Below, piece by piece: positions 1 through 10,330 of a DNA stretch of 64,000 bases. Source of the stretch: Hexactinellida sp. DTS-2022 (lineage: Eukaryota > Porifera > Hexactinellida); the NCBI GenBank assembly GCA_028753945.1, contig JAPNXP010000009.1, positions 4,588,001 to 4,652,000 of the forward strand, written 5' to 3'. The position numbers and the translations under genes were made by a program. Position 1 is the stretch's first letter; every line of letters starts with the position of its first letter. The notes below the pieces were generated by a model. The model saw only the letters and a list, made by a program, of their open reading frames with translations, did not search any database and was not told the origin of the DNA.

Positions 1-69
1 GGCCTTATTTTTCGTGCGTATGAAACTCCGGGGCTTAATCGGAACGACAGTAGTTACATCGTAAAGAGT

Positions 70-135
70 GAAATTGTAATCAATTGTAATCAATTGTAAT
101 CGATTACAACATTTCCTGTAATCGTAATCATAAAC
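70..135. repeat. GTAATCAATT short tandem repeat
   Basis: About four copies of a 10-12 bp unit (TTGTAATCAA / GTAATCGATTAC) lie side by side and end in a self-complementary stretch. It is probably the inner part of an old MITE whose ends are not visible. Confidence 0.5.
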
Positions 136-174
136 ACTCACTAGTAATCAGCCCCAGGTCTGGTTATGACACAT

Positions 175-1300
175 TTGTCAAGTGGTCACGAGCTACAAGG
201 AATGATTGGTAAATTGGGCTTGTTTCTATCTTAAACCATCTTGAGTTTAATGACATTAATTCATTATGTATGGATAGTATATTCTATAAACAGTTAATTA
301 TGTTATCCACGGTGAGTGGAGTAAATTCAATAAATTCCTTATTAAATTAATTTAATTTGCTTCAATCCATTTGTATAGTATTACTGCGATTGAATAGAAG
401 CCAGGTCGAAATCACATATTAAATTTATAATCATTATCGCAAGCAAGTTGAAACATTAGTGTAAGATTTGACAAGTTGAATCAATATAATTATTGCAAGT
501 TGAAACATTGGAATTAGATTTAACACTTTTAATAGAACTGAAGTGTTAATAAACAAAGTAAATTTGGAACTCAATTATGAAAGATGCTAAGTCAAATTTG
601 AAAATTCGTGCACTGTGACAAGGTGTAGAATTAAATTCTATATCGAATGCATATAAATTGAATATTCGGGAACCATTTATTGATCTTTTTCCAACATTAA
701 ACAGGTGTAAAAATGTGTCCAAACAAATGTAATAAAAAAATCGTGACCCCAGGCACATCTGTAACCCATGAGACACCCATCCCAAAAATTTGTGCTCTTA
801 ATTAATAAAACTCTGTTCTGTGGAGTGGCTACGGAAGAATAAAATCCAAAATTGCAGCCTGTGCCGACGCATGTTCCATTGGTGGCACTATATTTTGATG
901 GTGGTTTATTGATAGTGCCTCCAAAGGAACATGCTGTCGGCACAGGCTGCAATTTTGGATATTTACGCCATATCATCTTCACTATGAAGGTGTTAAATTC
1001 TTTCAGAAAGGTGTTTCAGAAGGCAACGACCCTTAGAGTGGTGGAGGTTTCCATTTAGCTCACTTCATTTTAGAAATATTAAAGTTTTAGTAGAATGTAA
1101 TATGTGATGAGTCAGCATTTTTTATGTGCGTGTTGGGTGTTTACCCAAAACCAACCAACCCATTCGAAATAAATAATGCACAAAATTGTAAAACACATTT
1201 TTTTGACGATGTCATCATCACCTCCTGGTGTCAAGACCCACTTGTATAGGTGGTACGTGCCATAAGGATCAACTGACAAATTGGAAGTTTGTTTCCTGGG
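175..1300 (+). mobile_element. R1 interspersed repeat, copy A (unclassified)
   Basis: About 1.1 kb that recurs, in reverse orientation, at 6.64-7.87 kb, and in pieces at 9.27-9.78, 10.09-10.33 and 11.15-11.29 kb. The copies share the tract around 233 (AAACCATCTTGAGTTTAATG), a middle part at 380-800, a 115-bp hairpin at 844-960 and a right part at 960-1290 ending near GGAAGTTTGTTTC. ORFs inside overlap only the hairpin and look like shadows. No transposase was recognised, so it is probably non-autonomous. Ends and target duplication could not be fixed. Confidence 0.65.
844..960. repeat. R1 hairpin, copy 1
   Basis: An inverted repeat with arms of about 50 bp: ATCCAAAATTGCAGCCTGTG on the left mirrors CACAGGCTGCAATTTTGGAT on the right. 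The arms differ by a short asymmetry (GACGCATG against CATGCTGTC). The loop contains GGTTTATTGATAG. Three more copies lie in this window. Confidence 0.85.
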
Positions 1301-1308
1301 TGGGTGTG

Positions 1309-1317
<9 letters not shown>

Positions 1318-1342
<25 letters not shown>
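1318..1342. repeat. (TA)n microsatellite
   Basis: An uninterrupted TA run directly next to the Tigger terminus at 1343. Tigger/pogo elements insert at TA, so the run may have been the target. Confidence 0.8.
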
Positions 1343-3110
1343 CTGTCAACATCCGGTAACTCGAACCCTCAGGGGAATGAAAAATCCGTTCGAGATAGCG
1401 AATGTTCGAGTTAACGGATGGCCACCATTTAATGTAACAAAATTGTATTTTACTCAATTCGTGGAAGCTGAACAAAAACTAAGCCATGTCTGCTCAATGC
1501 TATTCTATCTCTATATCTCGATGCATTCTAACTCGACTATAGTGACTATACTAGTATACTATCTCTCTATTTCATACGAAATATGAATCTAATGTACTCT
1601 GCTTCATTCGCTCTGTAAACTCCGACTCAAGCATTTTGTTCAGGATTAGTGAATGTTTACGGAGTTCATCTCCATTACTTGAAAACGAGCAATATTGGAA
1701 AACCAGATCCATGGCATTTCTTATTTCGTTCTGCGTTGGTTTCGACGGAGAATCATCACATATTTCTTCATCATAAATCTCTAAGATATCCTCTCCCCGT
1801 GGTTCGGCAAGTATTTCTTCTTCTGATGCCATAGGTGCTGTGGCAGTAAACTTCATCATCAACTGCCACTAAATCTTCCACAGTTACATTAAGTGGGACA
1901 ATATCTCGATCTTTTTCTCGTAGTATATCAATTTCTTCGATGAGTTCTTTGAATGGGTCATCATCATCTTGCAATGCTTGCTCCTGTAATGCTTCTGACA
2001 TGTTTGCCTTCGTAAAGCAGTTGATCACTGTCGTCTTTGTAACCATACTCCATACCGTTACAAGCATGCTCATTGCATTGCTAATATTAATCTTTGGTAA
2101 TGGCATCTTCCTGTCTAATGCTCTGATGTACTTTTGGACAACCAGGACGCGGTATTTTGCTTTAAGGCTGCGAATAACTCCCTGGTCCATTGGTTGAGTA
2201 CTCGCGGTAGTGTTGGGTGGAAGGAAAACCAGGTCGATTGCCTTTAGGTTGTCCATATGTGAATGGGCAGGACAATATCAACAAGAAGGGCTATTTTTCT
2301 TCTATCTTCCAGGAATTTCGAATCTAGCTCTCGCACCCACTCTTCAAACAAATCTCTGTCCATCCAGCTCTTTCCTTGTCCTCGGTAACGGCAAGGTAAG
2401 TTCGTAAGTCCAGCAAAACACCGTGGCTTCTTGGATTTACCTATGATAAACATAGGTAACTTGTCTCCAACTGCGTTGGCAGCTGCCATCCCAGTCAACC
2501 GTACTTTGCTGTGTTTTCCCCCAACACATTTCTCAGACTTTAAGTGAAGACTCTCACTTGGTAGACACTCATAGAACAAACCAAATTCGTCTGCATTGTA
2601 TATATCTTCCAAATGGTAGTTGGATAGTAGGGTCGGCAATGATGTCTCCTTCCATGGTGCGACCATTCCAGCAGTCACAGAGTTAGCTTCTCCTGATATC
2701 GTTTTGAAACTGATATTGTACCTCTTTTTCCAACGGCGAATCCAACCATCAGATGCTTGAAAATCGTCTAACCCAATCTCTTTAGCATATTCCAATGTCT
2801 TTGCTTTAAAAACCACTCCTCCAATCGGTACATCCGGGCTTTTTGCAGACAAAAACCACTTAAATATAGCTTCATCCAATTTTTCATGAATACCTGTACG
2901 TAATTTCTTGCTTTTAGGATTATTTCCTCCATTCAATGAACTCATAATCTTATGTTTGTTCTTCACCCAATGTTGAAAGAGTGTTTTTCGGGATGTTGTA
3001 TTTTTTGCAACACTCCTATTTGATGCACCTTTCTCGAGGTCTTTGAGGGCATCATACTTTTCCTTGAGAGACTTGTGACACATCTTACGTGTTGCTGCAG
3101 ACGCCATTAT
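1343..3110 (-). mobile_element. Tigger/pogo DNA transposon, decayed
   Basis: The 3-prime end is visible as TA followed by CTGTCAACATCCGG and AACTCGAACCC, the usual style of Tigger termini. The transposase reads from 3107 down to 1572 on the minus strand. No matching terminus was found upstream of 3110, so the 5-prime end is lost or too diverged. Confidence 0.7.
1572..3107 (-). pseudogene. Tigger/pogo transposase pseudogene
   Basis: Three reading frames follow one another and together cover a full Tigger transposase. The first, 287 aa, has an N-terminal CENP-B/pogo helix-turn-helix (about residues 10-60), a second Tc5-type DNA-binding region (70-135) and the first catalytic Asp in NADEFGLFY (D173). 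The second frame starts after a one-base loss in the LLVDN-CPAH motif near 2250 and carries PPNTTASTQPMDQG with the third acidic residue. The third, after a break near 1860, ends in TLDSYF, similar to the usual Tigger C-terminus. The product would bind terminal repeats and cut DNA at TA sites. Two frameshifts make this copy inactive. Confidence 0.92.
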
Positions 3111-3342
3111 TTATCCAAACAAACGAAATATGTTGAGATTCAGATCTAATATTCAAAACTAATTCATAACCACATTAACACAATATGATTGTGATTCTAA
3201 TCATCATACTTCACTATCAAAACTTAGGTTTTATAGCTTAGATTATAGCCAACCACTTGTTTTCACTTTTGAGACTGATCAAGGAATTTTTCAATGAAAT
3301 ACATGGCTGCTGGGTTTTGAAGATACTTTTAATAATTTAAGT
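3111..3342. other. AT-rich gap, no gene
   Basis: Sequence between the Tigger start codon and the next ORF. It may hold the Tigger 5-prime leader; no terminal repeat or promoter could be recognised. Confidence 0.4.
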
Positions 3343-3672
3343 ATGGCAAGCAAAAACGAATATGTTTCTGATGAAGGAAAAGCTGTCTCAAGCGAAGAGC
3401 AACTGTCAGTCGATTTGAAAGAATTCAAAATTGATACATTCGTTAAAGGTTTCCATGTTTATAAGAGTAAATGGAAACCACATGCTGGGGAAAAACTCCA
3501 AGCTGCGATAGAGCCTGACAATGTCGTAGATAAATACGCAGTTTGTGTTTTGAAGAATAATGAAGTAATTGGGCATTTACCAAAAGGAACCAATGGAAAA
3601 TTTGATCAATCTGAATTTTCTATTGAGCGAGCACCAATTTTGAACCAAATTTGTTTACTTTTTCCCGATTAA
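3343..3672 (+). CDS. HIRAN-domain-like protein fragment
   Basis: A 109-aa ORF with an acidic, Lys-rich leader (residues 1-30) and then a stretch resembling the HIRAN fold: GFHVYKSKWKPHAGEKL, followed by an EPDN-x-DKYAV core and a VIGHLPKG strand (about residues 35-85). HIRAN domains bind DNA ends in helicases, and stand-alone copies are common in transposon-rich animal genomes. The last 20 codons run into a Tigger-like tract (CCCGATTAAGG), so the true C-terminus was probably lost and replaced by inserted DNA. It could be a transposon accessory gene or a captured host exon. The domain assignment is by eye. Confidence 0.5.
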   Translation: MASKNEYVSDEGKAVSSEEQLSVDLKEFKIDTFVKGFHVYKSKWKPHAGEKLQAAIEPDNVVDKYAVCVLKNNEVIGHLPKGTNGKFDQSEFSIERAPILNQICLLFPD

Positions 3673-3884
3673 GGCTCGACTCGCAAGTTTAAAAAAAATT
3701 CCATTAAACGTTATATTAATATTTATTGCATATTTAGCATGCTCCATATGGCTATAGTATTCACTGAAAGTTTCATTCAGAAATTCCAAATACTTGGGAA
3801 ATATCAACACCTGAAGTACATTCTTCTCCATGTATAGCGGATTTCGTCCCGATTTACTGAAAATTTGGTAATAGCTTCTAATGA

Positions 3885-3964
3885 AAGGATTCTGTTCGTG
3901 GGGCGTTGTCCCAATTAAGCTGCTGTCCCGATTAACCGGTGTCCCAATTAAGCGGAGTACACTG
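3885..3964 (-). mobile_element. Tigger-like terminus
   Basis: Read on the minus strand, it starts after TA with CAGTGTACTCCGCTTAATTG and continues with repeated TTAATCGGGACA-type words, a classic Tigger/pogo end. A weaker matching word (CCCGATTAAGG) near 3665 may be the other side of the same short element. Confidence 0.6.
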
Positions 3965-4480
3965 TATTTTGGTAATATTATATTAGTGTTGATTAATACG
4001 TATTTTCTAAGAATTGCTTTTGATTAATTAATTAACAGTGGAATAATTATCTTAATTTCACTAGGCTAATAGTAGTAATGGCACATAAATATTTATACTT
4101 AGGCATATCATGCATCCGAAATTCATTTTTATATTTTTCATGTTCTCCAAGCACGAAGTGGAGAAACCCGCCGGACCAATCGGTAATAGGTTCCTACGCC
4201 CCTGAGTTAGATATACATTGTGAATGTATGCATTGAGGAAGACTTTTTTAATAGCACAATTTTAATTATTCCCTGATACCTTGGTTGTAAATTAAATCAA
4301 ATCTCTCAAATATTTGATTTGATTTGATTTAATTAATAAAGATAATTTGGGAGACTAATTATTTGATTTGATTTTATTTGAAATTATTTGAAGTCTTAAA
4401 GATTTGAATTGAGAAAAAATTTATGATTTATTTACAACCCTGCCTGATACTATTGGTAATTATTATTGTTTAACTATTAG
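3965..4480. other. Gene-free, TTGATTT-rich stretch
   Basis: No ORF is supported. The part at 4290-4435 holds a run of TTGATTTGATTT words in both orientations, probably a fold-back remnant. Confidence 0.45.
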
Positions 4481-4740
4481 CAGGGGCGGCACACCCGGTG
4501 CGGCGAGCCCCGTACCACTTTTCAGAGTGGTCCTGCGTCGCCGCACCACTTCAGGATGGCCAGCTTTGCTCTACCACCTCTATCAAGTTCGAAATTATAC
4601 AATTAATTGACAACTTATCCCATTAAAGATTTTATGATCGTTGAACCACACTCAAATACTGGTGTTGAACCGCCGGACCACATTAGAATACTGTAAAAAT
4701 TCTCCGCCGTACCACTTTTCGAAAGGACGTGCCGCCCCTG
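4481..4740. mobile_element. hAT-like MITE (260 bp)
   Basis: Terminal inverted repeats CAGGGGCGGCAC and GTGCCGCCCCTG bound a GC-rich interior with repeated GTACCAC words. The flanks (ACTATTAG left, ATTACTAATAG right) are only loosely duplicated, so the 8-bp TSD expected of hAT is not clean. Confidence 0.7.
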
Positions 4741-5039
4741 ATTACTAATAGTAGTATATTGTTATTTGTACCTTCTGTTTGCAAGTCTGTAGTTTCACTT
4801 ATGGACTATGGTGTGTAGTTGTGTTTGCTGCGAAGCGCTAGTATATTTTAAGTTTGGATTTTGTATATATTCTAGGCCAGTGTAGCGATTTATCTAATGT
4901 AAATTGAGTTTCAACAAGCTATACAAATCATGCAAGTGACTCCCGTGATACGAATCTATTTCAACATATTATTTATTAAATAATCGAGCATGGAAAAATT
5001 TTAATTATTCCTTCTTGTTTTAGTAAATATTACTTAGAT
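4741..5039. other. Gene-free gap
   Basis: AT-rich leader in front of the ORF at 5040. No recognisable promoter or repeat. Confidence 0.35.
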
Positions 5040-5474
5040 ATGAATTCTCTATTGGAACTGTCTTCATCATTTTTTAAATTGGAAACCAAAGTTTATAGCT
5101 GTATTCAGCAAAACTTGTCTCTCTTTGACACGCTTGAGAACTTCTTATTCAATTATACACATACTGATTATATAGATTCTCAGCTTAATTTTTATACTAA
5201 AAAGAAACTGACGGAATGCTATACTACTACCAACGAATTACATCAAACTTTTGAGGAATGTTCGTTACTTTTTGTGCGGTTTTATGATTGTTATTCTGGA
5301 TTTAAACTTGAACAGAAAAAGACCCATAGTATTATTGAAGAACTAATGAGATCATTTATAGAACGAAATGATACATTATCTAATAAAATACAAGAGTTGA
5401 ACCAAGAAAAGACGGTTGTTTTTAAGGAATTTTCTGAAATCAAGTCCAATTTTCTTGAAGTAGGTTGTAATTAG
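5040..5474 (+). CDS. Small helical protein of unknown function
   Basis: A 144-aa ORF that begins at the first ATG after an AT-rich leader and ends at TAG. It is rich in Leu, Glu and Lys with heptad-like spacing, especially residues 85-140, so a coiled coil is likely. There is no signal peptide or membrane segment. Its N-terminal LELSSSFFKLE and the later RFYDCYSGFKLEQKK faintly recall SKA2, a small kinetochore coiled-coil protein, but this resemblance is weak and from memory. It shows no transposase motif, so it is the best candidate here for a host-type or captured gene. It could also be a spurious or partial ORF. Confidence 0.4.
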   Translation: MNSLLELSSSFFKLETKVYSCIQQNLSLFDTLENFLFNYTHTDYIDSQLNFYTKKKLTECYTTTNELHQTFEECSLLFVRFYDCYSGFKLEQKKTHSIIEELMRSFIERNDTLSNKIQELNQEKTVVFKEFSEIKSNFLEVGCN

Positions 5475-5511
5475 TACAACAATTAATTATATTTAATATT
5501 CTGTCTCACGT

Positions 5512-5922
5512 CTATATAATCACTGAATTTCCATCCAATAATGTTAGTTTTTCCGCACAAAAAATCCACAATCTACACTCACCTTCAAAGTATTCGTACC
5601 GATCATTAATTTCCACTTGCATTTGTTCTTTCACTAAATTTTCAATTTCAAAATATAAATAATCACTAACTTGGGTTTCGATATATTGACACTCATAGAT
5701 TGGTATATCAGAGACGGACCCGGTCGCTTCTGACCGGCACCGGTCGACCGGTCCTGTCGGGTCGGGTCGGGTACCGGTCGGAACCCTGACCGGCCGGTCG
5801 AGATCTCTATATGATTTATTCGATATCATAATATCATAATTTGTTTTGAAAGAATCTGGCTCCAATAGCCCTTGAGAGCTTAGTAGTCTTAAAGGAGTCT
5901 TCCTTAAATGGTCTATGGCCAT
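5512..5922 (-). pseudogene. Unknown ORF interrupted by GC-rich repeat
   Basis: A 136-aa reading frame whose ends have ordinary composition, while the middle (about residues 42-70) is encoded by the GC-rich block at 5712-5808. Removing that block would leave an N-part (MAIDHLRKTPLRLL) and a C-part with several acidic and Tyr residues. No family was recognised. It lies convergent to the ORF at 5040-5474. It may be chance coding or a gene fragment split by the repeat. Confidence 0.25.
5712..5808. repeat. GC-rich CCGGTCGGGTC repeat block 1
   Basis: About 95 bp made of overlapping ACCGGTCG and GGTCGGGTCGGG words, palindromic overall and far richer in GC than its surroundings. The flanking bases are also partly mirrored (TATATCAGAG and CTCTATATGA). 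Confidence 0.7.
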
Positions 5923-6001
5923 AATATTTATTCCTAATTATATGACATGACACTACAGTAGATTCTTATTCTATTATTTATAAATTATTGCTAGTTATGA
6001 T

Positions 6002-6085
6002 TGACCGGTCGACCGCCGGTCGGGTCGGGTCAAAATTTCCAACTGCACCGGTCGGGTCGGGTCATGAAAATCCCTACCGGTTCTA
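6002..6085. repeat. GC-rich CCGGTCGGGTC repeat block 2
   Basis: The same words as block 1 (GACCGGTCGACC, CCGGTCGGGTCGGGTC twice) about 200 bp downstream. The two may be the ends of one element of about 380 bp, or two insertions. Confidence 0.65.
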
Positions 6086-6546
6086 TCTCTGTGGTATATA
6101 ATGATGATATATTTTACAAAATTACTGTAATTTTAACTTATCTAGGCGATTTTTTAATTGTAACTTCATTGAGCCTAAAAGAATTAGGGATGCCGTTACA
6201 TAAACAGTTGACCATAAATTCTATTACAATTGATTTAATGTTGAATTTTTATAATCTTAAAATGGCGAAATCTATATCAGTGATGGTAAATTACGTAATA
6301 TTACAAATATTTATTATTCAAATTGCAATTGAATAGCTTTTTTCAAAAAGCTATTCATATTATTTATTCATATTATTTATTCAAATCAAAGATATATTTT
6401 TCTCTCTAAAAACCAAATACATCATTCATTTTCCAACGCTGGTTCCGGTTATAACCATATATGATTTTGATTATCAAAAGTATCCCAATAGCCTTTTGAA
6501 AATATTTGAGTTAGTGTTGCATTTGAAATCCTCTGTTGTCATTATT
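6086..6546. other. Gene-free AT-rich stretch
   Basis: A frame is open across 6001-6336, but its beginning lies in the GC-rich repeat and its composition is low-complexity. I do not regard it as a gene. Confidence 0.4.
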
Positions 6547-6547
6547 A

Positions 6548-6580
6548 CTGTGCCGACTATACTATAGTATAGTGGCCCAG
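6548..6580. repeat. 33-bp inverted marker, left copy
   Basis: A 33-bp palindromic tract beginning CTGTGCCGACTATAC. Its reverse complement, with one difference, lies at 11329-11361. Flanking ATT/AAT runs are mirrored too. Confidence 0.7.
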
Positions 6581-6639
6581 TATTGGAATCACTGCCTTTA
6601 TTATTATTATTTTATTATTATTAATTATTTATACTAATT

Positions 6640-7872
6640 AGCTAAATTTCATTAATCTCAGAGATGATACAAGATAGAAACAAACTTTCAATTTATCAAT
6701 TGGTCCTTATGCCACGTACCACCTATACAAGTGGGTCTTGACACCATGAGGTGATGATGACATCGTCAAAAAAATGTATTTTTACAATTTTGTGAATTAA
6801 ATAATTCGCATGGGTTGGTTGGAGTTGGGTGAATACCCAACACGCACTTTAAAAATGCTGAGTCATCACAGATTATATTCTACTGAAACTTGAATATCTC
6901 TCAAATGAAGTGAGCTAAATGGAAACTTCCACCACTCTAAGGGTCGTTGCCTACTGAAACACCTTTCTGTAATAATTTAACACCTTCATAGTGATGATGA
7001 CTAGGCGAAAAAAAATCCAAAATTGCAGCTTGTGCCGACAGCATGTTCCTTTGGAGTCACTATCAATAAACCACCACCAAAATATAGTGCCACCTAAGGA
7101 CATGCGTCGGCACAGGGTGCAATTTTGGATTTTATTATTTTTAGTTTTTTTATTTTTTCTCCGTAGACGGTGCCCTGGCCAGATCTTTATAGTTGATGGG
7201 CTGAAACTTGGCATGTAGGTGCGATGGGACCGTCTAATTTGCACCTGGGGTTACGATTTTTGATTAACAAATTTTGGACACATCCTAACACCTTTCAAAA
7301 TTTGTCTGGTCCATAACTAAAAAGATGTATTACTATACCCCCAAATTTTATTTCATATTTGGATTCACCATAAAATTCTGCGTCTGATGGGAGAAGAAAT
7401 TTTTCTATAAAGGGGTCAATTTCTGCCATTAATGGGGGTTGAGATTTCTTTGTTTACTCACACTTCAATTTCAGTAAAGTGTTAAATCTAATTCTATTGT
7501 TTCAACTTGTAATAATTATATTGATTTAACTTGTCAAATCCTACTCTAGTGATTCAACTTGCGATAATTATATTGATTTAACTTATAAATTCCAGCTGGC
7601 TTCTATTTAATTCTAGTTACACTATACAATGGATTAAATAAAATAATATAATATAAGGAATTTGTTGACTCAACTCAACCAACCATGGATAACATTGCTA
7701 AAATGAATAACTAATAATATAACTTATTATCAATACATAATGAATGAATGGCATTAAACTCAAGATGGTTTATGATAGAAACTGACTTCTAATTTATCTA
7801 CCGTTCCTTGTGACTCCGACCAATTAACAAATGGTTCTTCACACCTTGGGCGTTGATGACTTGGCGAAAAAA
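6640..7872 (-). mobile_element. R1 interspersed repeat, copy B
   Basis: The reverse-complement counterpart of copy A. Segments match in order: the right end near 6660-6960, the hairpin at 7015-7130, the TGTGTCCAAA/GGGGTCACGA tract (7240-7290), the TTCAACTTG repeats (7500-7600) and AACTCAAGATGGTTTATGATAG near 7755-7785. No coding capacity was recognised. Confidence 0.65.
7015..7130. repeat. R1 hairpin, copy 2
   Basis: Same inverted repeat as at 844-960, in the opposite orientation, with a few substitutions (CAGCTTGTG, CACAGGGTG). Confidence 0.8.
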
Positions 7873-7989
7873 ATCCAAAATTGCAGCCTGCGCCGACAGC
7901 ATGTTCCTTTGGAGGCACTATCAATAAACCACAATCAAAATATAGTGCCACCAAAGGAACATGCGTCGGCACAGGCTGCAATTTTGGAT
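7873..7989. repeat. R1 hairpin, copy 3
   Basis: Same inverted repeat, same orientation as copy 2, about 740 bp after it. It belongs to a second R1 unit joined to copy B through the GATAGAAACTGAC tract. Confidence 0.8.
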
Positions 7990-9219
7990 TTTTTTATTGT
8001 GCAACTTTGAATTTGTTAAAACAATGGATAATTATTCTTTCGCAGAATACTCATTTTCGACATTTACAACGTTGAAGATTAAATTTAAGTTTCTAATTAA
8101 ACATAACCTAGAATATGAAGGCCATCCGAGTACCATGGATAAGATAAGGCGATTTTATTATCACCCATAGTGTTAATATATTCATTTTGGTTGAGAAGAC
8201 TCAAGTTAGTATTCCGTTAATGGGATTTGTTTGTACAAAATACTAGTACAATGTATTTCTATACTACTAAAACACAAGTCTCTCCATATATACTACATAG
8301 TATTATATATTTGTAACAAAACTGACGGATTCGAAGTCTAATTTTTGGCTTAAAGGGGTAAGCTTTGGCTCCCGACAAGTTTAGGTTTCTACTAGAAATT
8401 TCTCACACCTCGCCAACAGTTGCGGCGCTACCTGCCGATACTGGTGGGGTAGAGCCCCACCAGACACCCCCCCCCCCTCGCTGCCGCTTCTGCTCGCCTA
8501 GTTATTACGTCAATCACTTTTTGGAAGCCTGAAAATTCACTTGATCGCACATAATTCGAACCCTCTAAGAGACAAACATCTGAAATTTTAAAAGAACATG
8601 TAATTTAATTATGCGGACATGTTTGTTACACCAGATTGCCAATGTGCTTACGCATCGCATTCTGATATAGTATGTCAATGGCACTGATATATTTAGTTGG
8701 ACCATGGACTGGTTAAAAGAGTTAGATAGTATTCGATTATATTATGTATAATAAAGTTTGTTTTCGTTTACAGTCAGGTAAAATGTTGATGCATATTTCT
8801 TAGGTTTTTCTTACCTTGTTCTCCTTTTGACAAAAATCTCTGAGTTCCCAATAGTGGTTAGTGAGATTTGAACTAACACTACATGGTTAATTAATTCATG
8901 AAATAAATATTCAAGACTTAGTGAAATATGTGTAAACAACAATATAGAGTCTCTCTGCAAAGTCATGAGATTAGGAATTTTTCTTGTATTCGTAGTAGAG
9001 TTCGTCAAAGGGACTCTATACTTAACAAACATTTGATGGGGCAGTTGTTTTCTAATTGGTTCCACGGATGGAAGTAGGGGTCGAAACGATATCTGAATTT
9101 GTATAACTGGCCATGAACACTGTGCACCCCCATGTTTGGTATATGGTAAAGGGGGTCCACGGTTGAAAAAGGTTGGAATTCGCTGTGATATTATGTATTT
9201 AGAATAAAATAAGCATTAT
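7990..9219. other. Gene-free stretch
   Basis: No coding region is supported. A C9 run lies near 8467 and a repeat fragment at 8325-8425. Confidence 0.45.
8325..8425 (-). repeat. Interspersed repeat S, fragment
   Basis: The reverse complement matches parts of 45690-45790 and 57060-57160: GAGGTGTGAGAAATTT, AGGAAACCT-like, ACTTGTCGGG and GCCAAAAAT occur in the same order. It is an old, truncated copy. Confidence 0.55.
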
Positions 9220-9263
9220 CATAGCCCACTATTCGCAGGCCTTACAGTAAACTCCACGGATTA
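9220..9263 (+). mobile_element. Solo P-type terminal repeat
   Basis: CATAGCCCACTATTCGCAGG followed by CCTTACAGTAAACTCCACGG matches the P-B terminus at 20448 with a few changes. There is no transposase beside it. It is directly followed by R1 sequence, so the rest of that P element was lost or replaced. Confidence 0.6.
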
Positions 9264-9775
9264 AATAGAAGTCATATTTTAAAAAAAATCAAAAATTGCA
9301 GCCTGTGCCGACGCATGTTCCTTTGGTGACACTATATTTTGGTGGTGGTTTATTGATAGTGCCTCCAAAGGAACATGCTGTCGGCACAGGCTGCAATTTT
9401 GGATTTTTTATCCGCCATGTCACCATCACTATGAAGGTGTTAAATTATTTCAAAAGGTGTTTCAGAAGGCATCGACCCTTAGAGTGGTGGAAGTTTCCAT
9501 TTAGTTCACTTCATTTTAGAGATATTCAAGTTTGAGTAGAATATAATAGCTGATGACTCAGTATTTTTTACGTGAGTGTTGGCTCATCACCCAACATCAA
9601 CTAACCCATTTTAAATATCGTATTAACAAATTGGAAAAACACATTTTTTTGACGATGTCATCATCACCTCAAGGTGTCAAGACTCATTTGTAGAGGTGTT
9701 ACGTGGCATAAGGATCAATTGATAAATTTGAAATTTGTTCTATCTTATTTGATTTCTGAGATTTATGATATTTAA
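9264..9775 (+). mobile_element. R1 interspersed repeat, copy D
   Basis: A hairpin (9288-9404) followed by the right part of R1 in the same orientation and order as copy A, ending near TTTGTTCTATCTTA. Confidence 0.65.
9288..9404. repeat. R1 hairpin, copy 4
   Basis: Same orientation as copy 1. It is nearly identical to it in both arms. Confidence 0.85.
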
Positions 9776-10084
9776 TTAATTAGTATAAATAATTATAAAT
9801 ATTATTTATAATATAGCACCAATATCAATGTCAACTTACAATTATTAAGTTAAATTATTTTGTCATAAATAATTAATTAATTAATTTGGTTATCAAATTT
9901 CAATTCCGCACTCTCGATAACCCCTAATGAACAAATTGGAAGCATCTATATAAGTAATATACTGACTGAATTAATTATAATTAATTACGTCAGTATATTA
10001 ACAGTGCAATAATATTCTCGCAGAAGTAAATATAATCACATAATCTGTCGTTCTTATGAAATATATAATCATTTTTTTCAATTG

Positions 10085-10330
10085 GAAAATAGAAGCCTAC
10101 TCGATCTCACAAGTTGAATCAATATAATAATAGCAAGTTGAAACAATAGAATTAGATTAACACTTTCAATTGAACTGAAGTGTTAGTAAACAAAGGAAAC
10201 TTGCAACTCAATTGTGGCACAAACAAAACCCAATTTAAAAATTCGTGCACTGTCAAAAGGTGTAGAATTTAATTCTCTATCGAATGCATATAAATTGAAT
10301 ATTCGCGCACTATTTATTGTTCCTTTTTAG
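10085..10330 (+). mobile_element. R1 fragment (middle part)
   Basis: Matches copy A at 385-690: AATAGAAGCC, CAAGTTGAATCAATATAAT, AACTGAAGTGTTAGTAAAC and TCGAATGCATATAAATTGAA occur in the same order. Confidence 0.6.

Noticed and set aside
677-982. Open frames over the R1 hairpins (also 7881-8075 and 9296-9535)
   Set aside because: The same MQPVPTHVPLV / ACSFGGTINKP peptides occur on both strands because the hairpin is palindromic; frames stop in variable flanks.
1281-1586. 101-aa open frame across the TA microsatellite
   Set aside because: It reads YIYIYIY through the TA run and through Tigger terminal DNA on the antisense side; no gene.
6001-6336. 111-aa plus-strand ORF
   Set aside because: Its first 25 codons lie in the GC-rich repeat; the remainder is low-complexity Ile/Leu-rich translation without homology that I recognise.
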